Shown here: positions 22,560 to 33,810 of the stretch, one piece after another
Position numbering within the stretch: position 1 is the stretch's first letter
Layout: each line of letters starts with the position of its first letter
Origin: Agrypnia vestita
Taxonomy: Eukaryota; Arthropoda; Insecta; Trichoptera; Phryganeidae
Direction of reading: 5' to 3'
Assembly: GCA_016648135.1 (NCBI GenBank)
Contig: JADDOH010002253.1
Location: forward strand, 127,501-191,500
Length of the DNA stretch: 64,000 bases
Translations under genes and position numbers: made by a program
Notes under the pieces: generated by a model
Told to the model about the DNA's origin: nothing
The model's database searches: none
Seen by the model: only the letters and a program-made list of their open reading frames with translations

Positions 22560-23205
22560 AGAATTAAAATAGTTGTTCTTGAATGGATGATGAACATTTA
22601 TTTAATAAATACACATATTATTGCACACTAAAAATTAAATAAAGTTTTGATCATCACTGGGTAAATAAATAAACATCATTGGATGATTAAAGTTTTTATT
22701 TATCATTGAATATGAATTTAATTCGAGCCATATTCTTTAATTTACAAAGTCACTAAATGTTTCTAGAATATTTCACACACTTATTATCTAATTTCTAAAT
22801 TCGCACTAATTATATCTAGTCACTCGTCTGTGGAACACTTTTTATTATGCTGATTCTATCGCTTCGATTACTTTCGAGAATATTCTGCTCAACTTTCGAA
22901 TGTATGTGGGTACTTAGCCCGAATATCTGTCACTCGTTTACACACGCACTGGTCACATTGCTTCGCTGGTAATGTCGCACGCATCAATCAATGGCTCGGT
23001 CGCGCGGCACTTCCTTCGTTTTTTTTTGTACAAAACATGTTGGTTTTCGAATTTTCAAGACCATTTTACACATTTATAGTATTTATTGGACATTTAAAGT
23101 GTTTACGAGAACGTCTTAGTCGATGCGAGTGTTCCAGAATGTTGTTGGGTGTTTGAGAGATTTCGATTGTGCGCAATTCCTTCAGATATTACCGTCTCGT
23201 TACGT
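22560..23205. mobile_element. Possible LTR-like element related to 5741-6327
   Basis: Shares the closing taccgtctcgttac, a ttttcgaatt.tc.aga segment and a ccagaatgtt block in the same order as the solo LTR, with a similarly AT-rich first half (tcatcactgggtaaa versus attattgctgggtaa). The left end is not defined and the right end no longer reads CA. Low confidence. Confidence 0.3.
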
Positions 23206-23597
23206 TATATTATTTGATTTGATATTATTAATTTTACAGCGGCGCTCTAGTCCAAATGTAGCTTTAACTTTGAAATTTAAGTCAGTGGTAAGAAAACATA
23301 GTTACGTATCTGAATCACTTCGTAAATTATTTTTGATAAACTGAATTTCTCAAAACGCTAATAAATCAAAATGCGTTTTGAAGAAACACAATAATTACAA
23401 ATACCTTATATTTTTTTAATTAGAAAACCAACAATTAGAATTTTAAGAAAACGTGACTGTGAAAACGAAAACTGACCATTTATCAATCTAATGGTAGATT
23501 TGGATCATTTATTTATTAGTAACGTTCGAAATGTATAGTAAATAATAATTCAATTGTATAGAATATTTTCGCTTTTATATATACTGTAATAATACTC

Positions 23598-23728
23598 GTC
23601 GTTCAACTTTTTGCAAGAAATAATTCGGAAATATTGAAAAGAAAATGCAAAATATGATATCGCATATCTCCGTATTGATATATGACATGTTGAAACATTT
23701 TCCACTCATAATCAAGGCAGGAATTATA
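23598..23728 (-). repeat. Foldback-family fragment
   Basis: Contains aatattgaaa, atatcgcatatctcc and ccactcataatcaaggcagg in the same order as the right arm of the foldback element at 31016-31538. Confidence 0.5.
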
Positions 23729-23828
23729 AATATCACACATACACTCATTTATTTACATCAGTACCAAACGATCTTATCTGAAAAATTATTGTTTTTTTAA
23801 GTCGTACTTAATCGTACGTACCTATAAG

Positions 23829-24009
23829 CAGGAGCATACAGCTTTAAAACATATATCTCGTAATATTTATATAACAATTATTATCATAGAATTCATATTT
23901 TAATAGATCATAATATTTTGTCAGATAAATATTTAATTTAGGTATATTTTTTTTGAACATATATGTTTACGAAAAAGTCGCGCGTTAATGTTCTCACTGC
24001 ACGCGACTG
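23829..24009. mobile_element. hAT-type MITE, copy 3
   Basis: Left end caggagcatacag, right end gttctcactgcacgcgactg, matching the family ends at 33811/34079. The interior cataatattttgtcagataaatattta is also shared with that copy and with 43990-44202. Flanking 8-mers cctataag and atgataag agree at 5 of 8. Confidence 0.6.
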
Positions 24010-24760
24010 ATGATAAGAATGGGAAACGATGTAAAAAAAATATAAGCTATCCCTTAAGCACCATAAATAAAACAATAATAATGTTTTGTTATTTGTTTTC
24101 TATTATATAAATTGCAATAATATTTTCCCTACTTAGTCGAGGTAAATATTATTTCCTATTTATTTTCCGAATAACCGATTAATGAATACTCTTTATCCAT
24201 CAAGCAAGTAAGTATAAACAGATATATTGTCAAACTTAACAAATTCAATCATAAAACCCAAGCAAGATGCAATATATTTCTTGAATGGGTTTTTAAAAAA
24301 AAGTATTTATAGAAAATCGATCGTTGGATATTTGGAATAGTCAACTCTGATTCTATTTTAGTAATAATGTTGAAGAATATTATTTAATTTCCTATAGGAA
24401 CTTATGTAATTTAAATAACAAGCATAATGGTTATAAATTTTAATGCATAAAAAATAATTGCGATGTTTATGATGATTAACTACATCGTAAAAGGAAAAAT
24501 TAAGTTTGATATAATGAATTTATTAAATGTTTATCAATGTACGTTCGAGGCTTTAAAAATACTGTTCTTAAAAGTAATTGCATTAAAATGTATATGTACA
24601 TAAAGAACTTGATATGAAAATATGTCGCGCTAACATATTAAATGTCATAAAGTAATTGGAATTTATCTGGAGATGGTTATTAAATTCGGTCTTCTTGACA
24701 AAGTGAGAAAATGTGACATTTAACTATTTTAAGGTAAACTCACAATTTGATGGATCTATA
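24010..24760. other. AT-rich non-coding DNA
   Basis: No supportable gene. Confidence 0.4.
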
Positions 24761-24800
24761 AGAATAGTGGACAAATCTGTCTAAATTTGTCCACTATTCT
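24761..24800. repeat. Perfect 16-bp hairpin with 8-base loop
   Basis: agaatagtggacaaat (24761-24776) is exactly inverted at 24785-24800. It lies at the downstream edge of the LINE relic that follows. The short stem makes a microRNA unlikely. Confidence 0.7.
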
Positions 24801-25102
24801 TCTTCTTCTACCTCTTATCCTAATAAGTCGGGGTCCTTGCACCGCATATAAGGTTTAACTTTTCTGTCGTGGGCTCACTCTCCACGTCAGCCCAATTTAG
24901 TTGCAACCTCGCTTTGCCGCAGTCCTACAACTGTTAACGCCTGCTCCTTCTTGGACGGCCCCTTGGTCTACTGCCTTCGGATCTTGCCTGGAATATCCAC
25001 TTTGGCAGTCCATCTGCCGGCAATCGCAAGATATGTCCCAGTTACCGTAACTGTGATTTCTCGATAAACGTCAATAAGGGCTCTACTTCGAGACATTCTC
25101 TT
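24800..25102 (-). pseudogene. LINE reverse-transcriptase C-terminus, downstream half
   Basis: Read on the minus strand from 25102, the frame gives ECLEVEPLLTFIEKSQLR, then after a short decayed part ADGLPKWIFQARSEGS followed by RPRGRPRRSRR. This is the canonical tail of RTE/CR1-like insect LINE polymerases (the EPLL..I...QLRW.GH..RMP..RLPK, then RGRPR pattern). It continues the reading of 25844-26020, from which it is separated by a hAT element. Confidence 0.7.
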
Positions 25103-25843
25103 TAGCGAAGGGAAAAACTTCATTTCAAAATGAAGACTACAACACACACACGTTCACCAGTTTGAAGACTACAAAGTGTACACTACAATTGTAGTACTAC
25201 GAAATGAATGTAAATGAAGTGAAGTAATGAAGTAATTGTAGTATTAATGAAGTGAAGTAATGAAATGAAGTAATTGTAGTATTAATGAAGTGAAGTAATG
25301 AAATGAAGTAATTGTAGTATTAATGAAGTGAAGTAATGAAATGAAGTAATTGTAGTATTAATGAAGTGAAGTAATGTAATGAAGTAATTGTAGTATTAAT
25401 GAAGTGAAGTAATGAAATGAAGTAAATTAATTTTTAAATGAAATGAAGTATTTTTTTCCCAAATAAAAATTTAGCGAGCTAAAAAAAAAAAATAAGGTCG
25501 CCAGACAGATTTCTTCGTTCGATTCCAAAAAATTTTCAAACCATGGGGGGGGGGTTGTTACAGATTCCAGAAAATTCTTCATATATCTACATCAACTTTC
25601 CAAAAATTTCACGTAAAAAATACACTATTTAAAATGTGTTTCTCATACTTTCGATAACTTTGAAGTGTATGTACTTTGTAGTGTTCGCTTTGAAATGAAG
25701 TGTACTATTTGAAGTTTATGCTTTCAATAACTTTGGTGTTTGTAGTTTGTAGTGTGCACTACACATCAAAATGTGCGAAGTGTGCACTTCAATGTAGTGT
25801 AGTACTACATTGTAGTAGTGAGTACAGAGCGGACCCATCACTA
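25103..25843. mobile_element. hAT-type non-autonomous element with 8-bp target duplication
   Basis: 741 bp. Left end TAGCGAAGGG, right complement TAGTGATGGG, flanked by perfect 8-bp direct repeats ATTCTCTT (25095-25102 and 25844-25851). An 8-bp duplication and TAGNGATGGG-like termini are hAT hallmarks. The interior holds a 38-bp minisatellite and inverted gtagtactaca-type segments near both ends (25180-25202, 25796-25822). No coding capacity. Removal of the element plus one duplication leaves the surrounding LINE frame continuous. Confidence 0.85.
25213..25425 (+). repeat. 38-bp minisatellite, about 5.5 copies
   Basis: Unit: agtattaatgaagtgaagta followed by atgaaatgaagtaattgt. Copies are nearly identical (one atgtaatg variant near 25375). 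It lies wholly inside the hAT element. Confidence 0.9.
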
Positions 25844-26020
25844 ATTCTCTTATTTGATTATTCCTGATTCTGTCACTTCTGGTAACCCCTGCTGTTCCTC
25901 GTAGAAATCCCATCTCGGCGGCCTTGTAGCCTTGAGCGAGTTCTTTCGGTCAAAATCCAGTGCTCGTGGCCGTACACTAAGATTGGCCTGAAAACTGCTT
26001 TCAATACTGCCACTATTAAA
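25844..26020 (-). pseudogene. LINE reverse-transcriptase C-terminus, upstream half
   Basis: The minus strand reads a VYGHE.W.LTERTR(S)RLQ-like segment, then MGFLRGTAGVTRSDRIRN followed by NQIRE, after which the hAT element begins. The motif order (YG.E.W.lt......q..EM..lR...GvtR.DrirN..IR) is diagnostic of the C-terminal half of a non-LTR polymerase. The palm domain with the FADD box is absent. Confidence 0.7.
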
Positions 26021-29000
26021 ACATAATATCTTTAGAGGGTCTCGTAAACGATTTGACGATTAATGTGACTAGATTTTGTCAAGAACTCTCAAAAGTGTAT
26101 AATCTAGTATTACCAGTATAATTACCAGTATAAAATCTAATATGAAGTTGGTTACTTTCGAAAACTACCTTCTTATATAATATTTGGAATAAAATTTCTT
26201 TGTTTATTTCAAATAGTCTGTCTTCAAGGATTCAAAAGGGACGAGGGATGAATTTATATTATTTTTTAATGTAATTAAATGTTGCGCTTTGTATTTGATG
26301 AAAAGGCCAAAAAAAATTACTTTTGGGGTAAAAAGGTTGAGTTTATGAGTAATGCGCTTCGATATATTGTATATATACGAGTGTACCTCGTCATTTACTG
26401 TGAAGATTTAGAATGCAGGATACAGGGCTAGCAATTACTGAAATGTTACTACGGGTAGACTGCACAATAAATCTTCCTCAAGTAATTGAAATGTCCAGAT
26501 GGAATATTACGAAGGGAAGCCATCTTGCTTCGGGAGAAGTGTGTGTAATTCGCCCGAGGTATTATGGCCGACAGTTGGTGCGCATGGGAGCCACTGTGTA
26601 TCATTACTCTTGGTTGTGCCCATAAATTAAGTACGTGATGTAAATAAAATAATTACGTCGAATTTGTTGGCCCCAAATGGTTTAACGAGACACCGTGTGG
26701 ACCATAACTGTTGGCAGTTCCTAGTTAAATACTTGAATAACGGGCCAGAAATTTTTGTCGATTTTGATAGAAATTACAGAAGGCCTCATACCACAACCCT
26801 TCATAATCCGGATCGTGGTCCGAAAAATGTCATTGCACATTTTACGCTTATAACCGTGTGGTCTCGAAACAACACTTCATTAAATGGTTTATACATATAT
26901 ACAGTGATTGAAAGTCCTAGAATACCATTACAGTAGATACAATGCAAAACATTTTTGGACAATTATTTAGGTTGAAAAATTCGAAAGACTGCCAAAAGTT
27001 ATAAACGTTGTAATGAATTCTCCTAGTAATAGTACTTGAATGAAAAGTCATGCTATTAAACCTATCATTATAATATAAGTCTCAAAAATCTGCAAACGTT
27101 AAAAACAATGTAGGTACTCGGGGAAGTGGCATACGTGTCAGGTGTCAGGCTGATATGGCAGAAACCTGATTTATCCAGATACCTTTTAAACAAAAAGGTC
27201 AAACGTCCACCTGCATAGTATTTCAAAAGAATAAAGGTAGATAATAAAAATTTATAAAATACTTAGATAAATAATTTAACATTACAATATAATTTTTCCA
27301 TATGTATGTGCCTACTTACTAGTCTATGTTCACTACCAAATATTAACATACAAATAGTTATGTTTACCAAGGTATGCACTGTATATGCTGAAATTACCAT
27401 AATCTCTGCAAGATAGATCTAATTTACATTTTTATTTGATATATCGTATATTTAAGTTCACGCACGTATGATTTAAAGGTCACAGGTTAAAATAATAACA
27501 AGCATTTAGAAACAACAGATAAAGCTGTGAATGCATTAGCAGCGTAACCTGAATCTTTGCTTATTGCACTCCACCGGTATATATAATTATTCGTGTTCTT
27601 ATACAAGGTAACACCTTATTCAATTACAACCAATAATTTTGATGCGATTACAAAAAAGCCACCTTACTAAAAATCAAAATTTTCCTCTTTTTCCATATCT
27701 GTTTGGTGAAAATCCCTTATTAGTAAAATATTAGTTAAACTACAGATATGAAAATTCTATTTATTACTTTTCATAATAAATGTAATTTTATATTTGTAGA
27801 CAAATTAAGATGGCTTTCTTTGTTTTCAAATAAAATATGAATGCTACACACAACTCTCAAATATGTAACAAAGTCACACGACATGTTGTGTAATTACAAA
27901 ATACGCACTGTTCTTAGAAATTGCTTATTGTGTCATATTTGGTAACATGATATTTGCATTAATTAAGACCCTTCTTCTTTCTATCTTTTTGCATAATAAA
28001 GTCAAAAGAACATTCACACGCTTTTAACTATTAATTATAACTTAAGCTTAATGAAATCTACATAAAATCATTTAAAACCTTCCATTTTATTACTATTAGA
28101 TCTGGTTTTATTGTTATTAGGTCATTACTAGATCTGCATTACAATTTTACATTACCAATATCATACCTTTTCAAGAAGACACTTACAGTTAATTAATAAG
28201 CATTTCAATTTAACATTGAAAATCATTGTTATTTACGAAAATATTATCCCAAATTAAGTTTCCAATAGAGAGTGACGAGGATAAAATGGTTGATTTTCTA
28301 ACATTTGAGTCATAAATAGAAAAAACTTTTCTATTGATTTTAGTATACCAATAGGTATATTTATCATAGAATTAATCAATTGAAAATAAATTAATTTAAT
28401 TTTTGCTTTTTAATTTTTGTGAATATTTTCAATCTAGTAACAGACAAAAATTACTTTAATATATTTATTATACCATTTTGTCAGTTTGCCATTATAAAAA
28501 CCAAAATTTGTTATTGCGTTAATTAGTTACAGTACCTTTTATTGAAAAATATGTTATTTAAAAAAATATATACAATGAGATCTTAGTACAATAGTATAGT
28601 CAATCTATTAATTTATATCATTAAGTATTTTATTGAGATAATATTGCCCAGGAGTTTGTCATTTAGAAAAGGGCATTCGGTGATATTTCGTATTCGATGG
28701 ATCGTGACTTAAAACAAATGATGTATCCTTTGAAATATGAGAATATGGAATTAAGCACTTAGATTTGGATCTAATATTAAAGTTATAGAAAAAGATTTTT
28801 TTCCAAAGAAATATGTTTATACTAAGTGAAATTCTGAGTTATTTATTTAAAAAATACAATTTACTAGTACATTTCAGTACACAAAAAAATTTGGTAAAAT
28901 AAAATATTTAAAAAATATGCAAAAAACATAAAAATAAAGCCGTAAATTTTATTTTGGTCTCAAGTGTACTTTTTAAAATAATTCCTGGGTACAATTGGCA

Positions 29001-29302
29001 TTTTCCGAAGACGGATGTCCATATGTCAGTCTTTAAATTAAATTGTACAATAATGCAGATTTTTTTTTGCAGATATCATCAACGATCACACCGATTCTTC
29101 ACGAAAACAAAAAGTGCTAAAAAAGTGTTGATTAAAAAAATACTTTATCGCTGGAAAATACAGTTTAGTGAAATATTATTGTCAAGTTTAATGAGTGTTG
29201 AACTAAAAACCGAAAATAAGATTTGTTAAATTTTTCCAAACAACCTTTACCAGGTCACATCTTGGCAACACACGCGAAGTTAATTCAAATTATAACGAGT
29301 TC
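26021..29302. other. AT-rich DNA, no supportable gene
   Basis: Two short plus-strand frames at 26413-26625 and 26664-26936 lie in a patch of higher complexity; neither is recognised, and neither has clear splice sites or a known motif. The rest, including 27.0-29.0 kb, is uniform AT-rich sequence typical of introns or intergenic DNA. Confidence 0.45.
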
Positions 29303-29516
29303 AGTGATTTAAAGTAAACAGTGTCGTGTTGTTCACGGACATGCAAAGTAGGCATCCCGCGTATCCGGGGGGCGCATAAGCACCCCCGATGAGCGAGGGG
29401 GGCGGAGGGGTGGGGCCCGGCAGCTGGAGGGGCGGCTCGTGGGGGGGGCTGCCCGGGGTGGGGCCCCTCTGCATCACGGACGCCACGCACGAGATCGTCA
29501 GGCCCAAGCCTAGGAG
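29303..29516 (+). CDS. Candidate first coding exon of an unrecognised gene (CDS from 29389)
   Basis: The ATG at 29389 opens 42 codons plus 2 nt reaching a splice donor (GAG|gtcagtac, exon end 29516). An in-frame TAA sits just upstream (29377-29379), which fixes this ATG as the first possible one. The product starts with a glycine-rich run (MSEGGGGVGPGSWRGG) and then a non-repetitive stretch, LCITDATHEIVRPKPRR, which looks like real protein. The block is an abrupt GC-rich island in AT-rich DNA. An arthropod initiator tcagt at 29301-29305 would give an 86-base leader. The next exon is not identified. Chance translation of GC-rich DNA is the main alternative. Confidence 0.4.
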
Positions 29517-29660
29517 GTCAGTACATCATACACTAATATAACTAAAATCTGTTCATTTATAAAGAATCGTGTTCTTAAGACCTTAATAACCATAAATTGT
29601 GGATTTGTTATCATTCGAAAATTATTTAATGGTATTTTTTAATTTATTTATTGGCACTTA
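29517..29660. other. Putative first intron start
   Basis: If the exon at 29389 is real, this AT-rich DNA is the beginning of its first intron. Confidence 0.25.
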
Positions 29661-29956
29661 TGGAGCTCCTCCTCCGTGACTCACGAAAACAGTAAAAAAG
29701 ATCATATAATTATTAAGAAATTAAATATCTACAGAATATCCATTTTGGAAAAAAAAACTTTTTCATAAAATTGTAAGCAATTAGAAAAAATAAAATTTTC
29801 AACGAATATTGTTTTTAACAAATGATGTATGGGATTAAAAAACCCGTATGCCGCATTGTAGATATTCAATTTCTAAATAAGTTAATAAGCTCTCTTCTAT
29901 CACGAACAAACATGCACCGTGGAAAGTGCCATGTTATTCGCGGAGGAGGAGCTTAG
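29661..29956. mobile_element. MITE-like unit with agctcctcctccg inverted ends
   Basis: Left tggagctcctcctccgtga (29661-29679) is inverted at 29937-29955 (ttcgcggaggaggagctta). The core agctcctcctccg is identical on both ends. The exact edges and target duplication are unclear. No coding capacity. Confidence 0.5.
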
Positions 29957-30116
29957 CGGCCATTTTTTTTTTAAAATTCTAATAAAATAATACTTCAATA
30001 TACCTCAATAAGTTCCAATTAACGAAAATTTCAAAAAATAATCAAAAATGGACATAGTCCACCTATATTTTTTCCAAATATCTAAACACTGCTTTTTATA
30101 TAGTATGTTGTCTTTA

Positions 30117-30806
30117 AGCTACAGATACACATGCTTATTTAGTGGCACGTGAGCATGCGCAGTATCGACCTTCTTTAGGCCTTGTTTATTAGTGGCGTGT
30201 GTGTACGCACATTGCTAGTGATGAGCATGCCACTGTCATTCGCCATAGAGAAGGGGTATCTTTGGAGCATGTGTGAACAGGCTTGCTTATTATGAGCATG
30301 CTTATGTCATTCGCGGGCTTCGCGGCTAGTATTATCAATGCGATCTTCTCAGTCCGCGACAGATGAAATAAATATGAGATGATATAACATTACTTTTCGT
30401 GACTTATTATAGGAATCACGAATGTATGTGGAATACTCGGTCACCGTTGTGTAAAAATAATATAGTGAGAAATAATGTTTATGAAACTTTATTAATAGGC
30501 ATGAATGATTCAAATCTTACAATAAAAATTATAAAAACTAAAATCAAAAATGTGCTGATGAAAACTCGAGAACTGTTTTGATTTATTGGTTCGCTTGAAT
30601 TTTCTATTTCAGTTTGCAAAGTTTCCATTTTGAACAAGAGCGTCTCTATTCTATGACTAGAGCATGCCACTAATAAGCATGTGTGTTTGATTGTTTTGGG
30701 CGTGCTTATTTATGAGCATGCCACTAATAAGCATGCCAGTAATGAGCAAGTATGCACTGTTGTTAGGGCATGCTTATTAGTGGCATGCTCATGTGTATCT
30801 GTACCT
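30117..30806. mobile_element. PIF/Harbinger-type element with TTA duplication
   Basis: 690 bp flanked by TTA on both sides (30114-30116, 30807-30809). Terminal repeats: left AGCTACAGATACACATG, right complement AGGTACAGATACACATG, 16 of 17 identical. A 3-bp TTA/TWA duplication is the signature of PIF/Harbinger. Near both ends are several copies of an inverted-repeat motif (gcatgcttattagtggcatgctc and variants, at about 30131-30160, 30222-30236, 30290-30302, 30661-30680, 30714-30740 and 30770-30792), probably transposase-binding sites. A MADF-domain relic lies inside, as expected for the accessory DNA-binding gene of this superfamily. Confidence 0.8.
30378..30581 (+). pseudogene. MADF-domain fragment of the Harbinger element
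   Basis: The open frame begins DDITLLFVTYYRNHECMWNT, continues RSPLCKNNIVRNNVYETL, then has a long lysine/isoleucine helix (IKIIKTKIKNVLMKTREL) and a stop. YR.xECLWN.kSp.YKn...R..ay and KK.KNLR..Y..E are the core of the MADF (myb/SANT-like adaptor) fold. It has no start codon in frame, so it is either an internal exon or a remnant. The link to PIF/Harbinger, which often encodes a second SANT/MADF protein, is established for the superfamily. Confidence 0.6.
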
Positions 30807-31015
30807 TTACTGTTCACCGTTTGCTCAGAATCCCGCCCGACGCAATCACGAACAAGTATTGCAGCGCGGTTCTCGGGGCCGAGTGCGGGTCACGGTGCAA
30901 GAATGAAGGCGGACCCCCAGATAAATACAAAAATACGCCGTAACAATAATCCGGAGACGGAAATATTAAAAACAAAGAGCCGTTTGTTGAGCTATAGCAA
31001 CCTGGATTTGGTATA

Positions 31016-31538
31016 CAGGGTTTTTTGGAAAACATTAATAACCTCCAAGGATTATATTTCTGCCTTGATTATGAGTCGAAAATGTTCAAGCTATTACGAA
31101 CTAATATCAATAGTTATGGAGATATGCGACATCAAAGTTCGCACTTTTTCTTCAATATTTCTGACATATTTTTGTAAAACGTTGGACTATCATTGCAGTA
31201 ACTTATATCGATTAAGAAAAATTCATTCATTTCAATACAAGTTAAATAAAATGATAAAAACCCTTAAAAATTTTCCAATTGGAATTCGAAGGTTTTTATT
31301 TTTTTATTTAAGTTGTATTAAAGGAAATGAATATTTCATATTCGACATAAGTTAGTGTAATGATAGTCCAACGTTTTACAAAAAATTAGTCAGAAATATT
31401 GAAAGAAAAATGCTAACTTTGATGTCGGATATCTCCATAACTATTGACATTAGGTCATAATAGCTTGAACATTTTCGACTCATAATCAAGGCAAGAATAT
31501 AGTCCTGCGAGGTTATTAATGTTTTCCAAATAACCCTG
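31016..31538. mobile_element. 523-bp foldback element with ~200-bp arms
   Basis: The left arm starts CAGGGTTTTTTGGAAAACAT and runs to about 31210; the right arm is its inverted copy (about 31345-31538, ending ttttccaaataaccctg). The arms agree at roughly nine of ten positions by eye, with a loop of about 130 bases. It is flanked by TATA on both sides (31012-31015, 31539-31542), so a TA or TATA target duplication is likely. The 224-codon frame at 30681-31355 is an artefact crossing this and the preceding element. Fragments of the same family occur at 23598, 50520 and 62232. Confidence 0.75.
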
Positions 31539-31542
31539 TATA

Positions 31543-32169
31543 TGTACTACCTACGGCGCAGTGCAAACTCATCTATCGTCGCAATAAAGTCGATACGTTT
31601 ATTCCATGTATACCTGTGCATACGAGGATTAAAAATATCGAAGTTATATCCTTATGCGGTGCGAAGTGTTGTAACTGATCGAAAATAAAATCGGGGTACA
31701 CGGTCTGGCCACGCGCCCCCACAAGGATTTTCAAAGACTCATCTGGCATACCAAGAAGAGGATTAATCTTGGAAACTTGATGTCGTTATAAGGGAATTCG
31801 AGAGATGTAGGTACAATAAATCACAAATCACATTGTTTTTGTAAAGATTATGTAGAACTCAGTTCCTTGATAAATAAAACAATTTAGGTACAAAGAACAT
31901 ATTTACTACACAAGGAACCGAAAAAAATTTTTTAGCGAATGTTCTGGATTCATGTCTCGGTAACAAGTACTTATACCTTTTCTAAATGTGTAAATTTCAT
32001 TTTTGAATCCTTATAAATGTTTTAAATGCAGTTACTAAGGACAATTAAGTTAGAATGTACTGGATTCGAGATTTTATAAGATATTTATTATCCCTTCCAA
32101 AAACATGTTTCCAAATCATTATTAAAAGCAAATAATAGTAATAAACACTACAAATAAACCTCAAATCAC
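31543..32169. other. Non-coding DNA
   Basis: No supportable gene. Confidence 0.4.
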
Positions 32170-33290
32170 AAAATTCGGAGTCACCCAGGTTAGTACCTAT
32201 ATTAGGACCAATAATGTTCTTAATCTACATTAATGACATCTGCAATATTCCCACTATGCCGCAATTCTGAGCAAATACATAGTCATCAGTATTTAAAAAA
32301 GCTAAAAAGGATATATGTATTGTACAAAATAGCTATACAGTAACACTTTAACACTTAATATTAATAAAACCAAATATGTAACATCCAGCACAAATATAAA
32401 TGGTCAACCATAGGCTGAACACAATATAAATGTACACGGTTGATCCAACTTCAACACTGAAAATTGTAAATGTCTCTACGTTGAACATACTGATCAAATT
32501 AAATATTTAGGTATTATAATCGATGCTCATCTCAAATAGAATCTTAACACACAGCACATCTCTGACAAAATAAAAAGCCATTTTCTTTTTGCGCAATATT
32601 AGAAACTCTTAGCATGAAACTCCTAAAACTGGTACACCTACTTCGCAATCTGCCAAATAATTATAGAACATGGCATAATTGCATGGGAGAGGAGCAACTA
32701 TGAGTGCACTCAACCCAAATATTGCAACTTAGAAAATAGCTATAAAAGTAATCCTCAAAACCTCAATTTTAACAAGGACAGATAAAATATTCAATAAATT
32801 CGCTGTATTCGATATAAAACAAATTTATGCGAATACTACTCTTAAATAGGTACATACTCGTATACAAACACAAAAATACACAGTTTAAACCAACTCAAAC
32901 AATAATTACCACACGGTCAAACAAACTCAATCGACAAATCCTAAGATTACATACCACGTATGGACAAAGGAGCTATAACTATTTTGGACTAAAATTACTT
33001 AATTGCATGCTTGATGAATTAAAGCAATCCAGACTAACCACAATTTATAACACTAACATAAAATACTATAAATAAAACATCACTTTATTATGTTACTTTA
33101 ATATACAATACTTCATCAAATACAAATAATTATTTTACTATCATCATCATCACTCTTGGCACTACAACCTATTTTACTATATACATATCTACATACTATG
33201 TTTTGTATCTACATACCATTGTAAACTACGCCTGTCTCAACACAGAGATTTCTAGTGAGATAGGCACAGTCCAACCAAAATTTTATATTT
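32170..33290 (+). pseudogene. Jockey/CR1-like LINE reverse-transcriptase relic with 3' UTR
   Basis: Across frameshifts and stops the plus strand reads GPIMFLIYINDICNIP (polymerase motif before the catalytic box), a lost FADD region, then IKYLGIIIDAHLK, then HISDKIKSHFLF, and ends in an 80-codon open tail (32827-33075: ...NKLNRQILRLHTTYGQRSYN...). This is the order of the palm, thumb and C-terminal region of a Jockey/CR1-type polymerase. The 3' UTR holds a stem-loop (gcctgtctcaac / gtgagataggc, about 33230-33268). Truncated at the 5' side and inactive. Confidence 0.75.
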
Positions 33291-33810
33291 AAATTAAATA
33301 GGAAATATACAAACAAAGAAACAGCAGGTGAAAACTTTAAGTGATTTAATATATTTTCGTTAAAAATGAGAAGCAAAACAAAGTTACGAATAAAAAAGGT
33401 TTTTAGCGAATACGCATTGTTTCAGATTAAAATTTAACAGTTATCCAATAGATGGCAGTATACATACAAATGTGATAGGTACGATGAAAAAATATTTTTT
33501 TTAATATAAAAAAACCTACCTGTATTTTCAAAAGCAATATTTTATTGCATAAATATTTATTAATCACGTTAGTTCAAAATTATAGGTAAACAGCGTTCAA
33601 CTTCTTGGTATGAATGAATTAGGAAAATTACTTGTTAATATATTTTACTCATAATCATGGTTGTAGCCATTATTAAGATACCTAAATGATTTATTTTTGT
33701 TAACGTGCCCCACGCATGCGGTCATCTAACCTAAAATAACTTGCTCGTGTATAACTTATCCTTCAATATCTCGTTAGGAAATTTAATACAAATAAACTGA
33801 TTGTATATTT
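33291..33810. other. AT-rich non-coding DNA
   Basis: No supportable feature. Confidence 0.4.

Noticed and set aside
24761..24800. MicroRNA precursor or transcription terminator
   Set aside because: A 16-bp stem is too short for an animal pre-miRNA, and hairpin terminators are not expected in this genome.
25213..25425. CRISPR-like array
   Set aside because: Units are contiguous 38-bp repeats with no spacers, inside a eukaryotic transposon.
30681..31355. 224-codon plus-strand open frame, the longest closed one in the window
   Set aside because: It starts inside the Harbinger terminal repeats and runs through the left arm and loop of the foldback element. It has no domain signature, and its extent is explained by two unrelated repeats.
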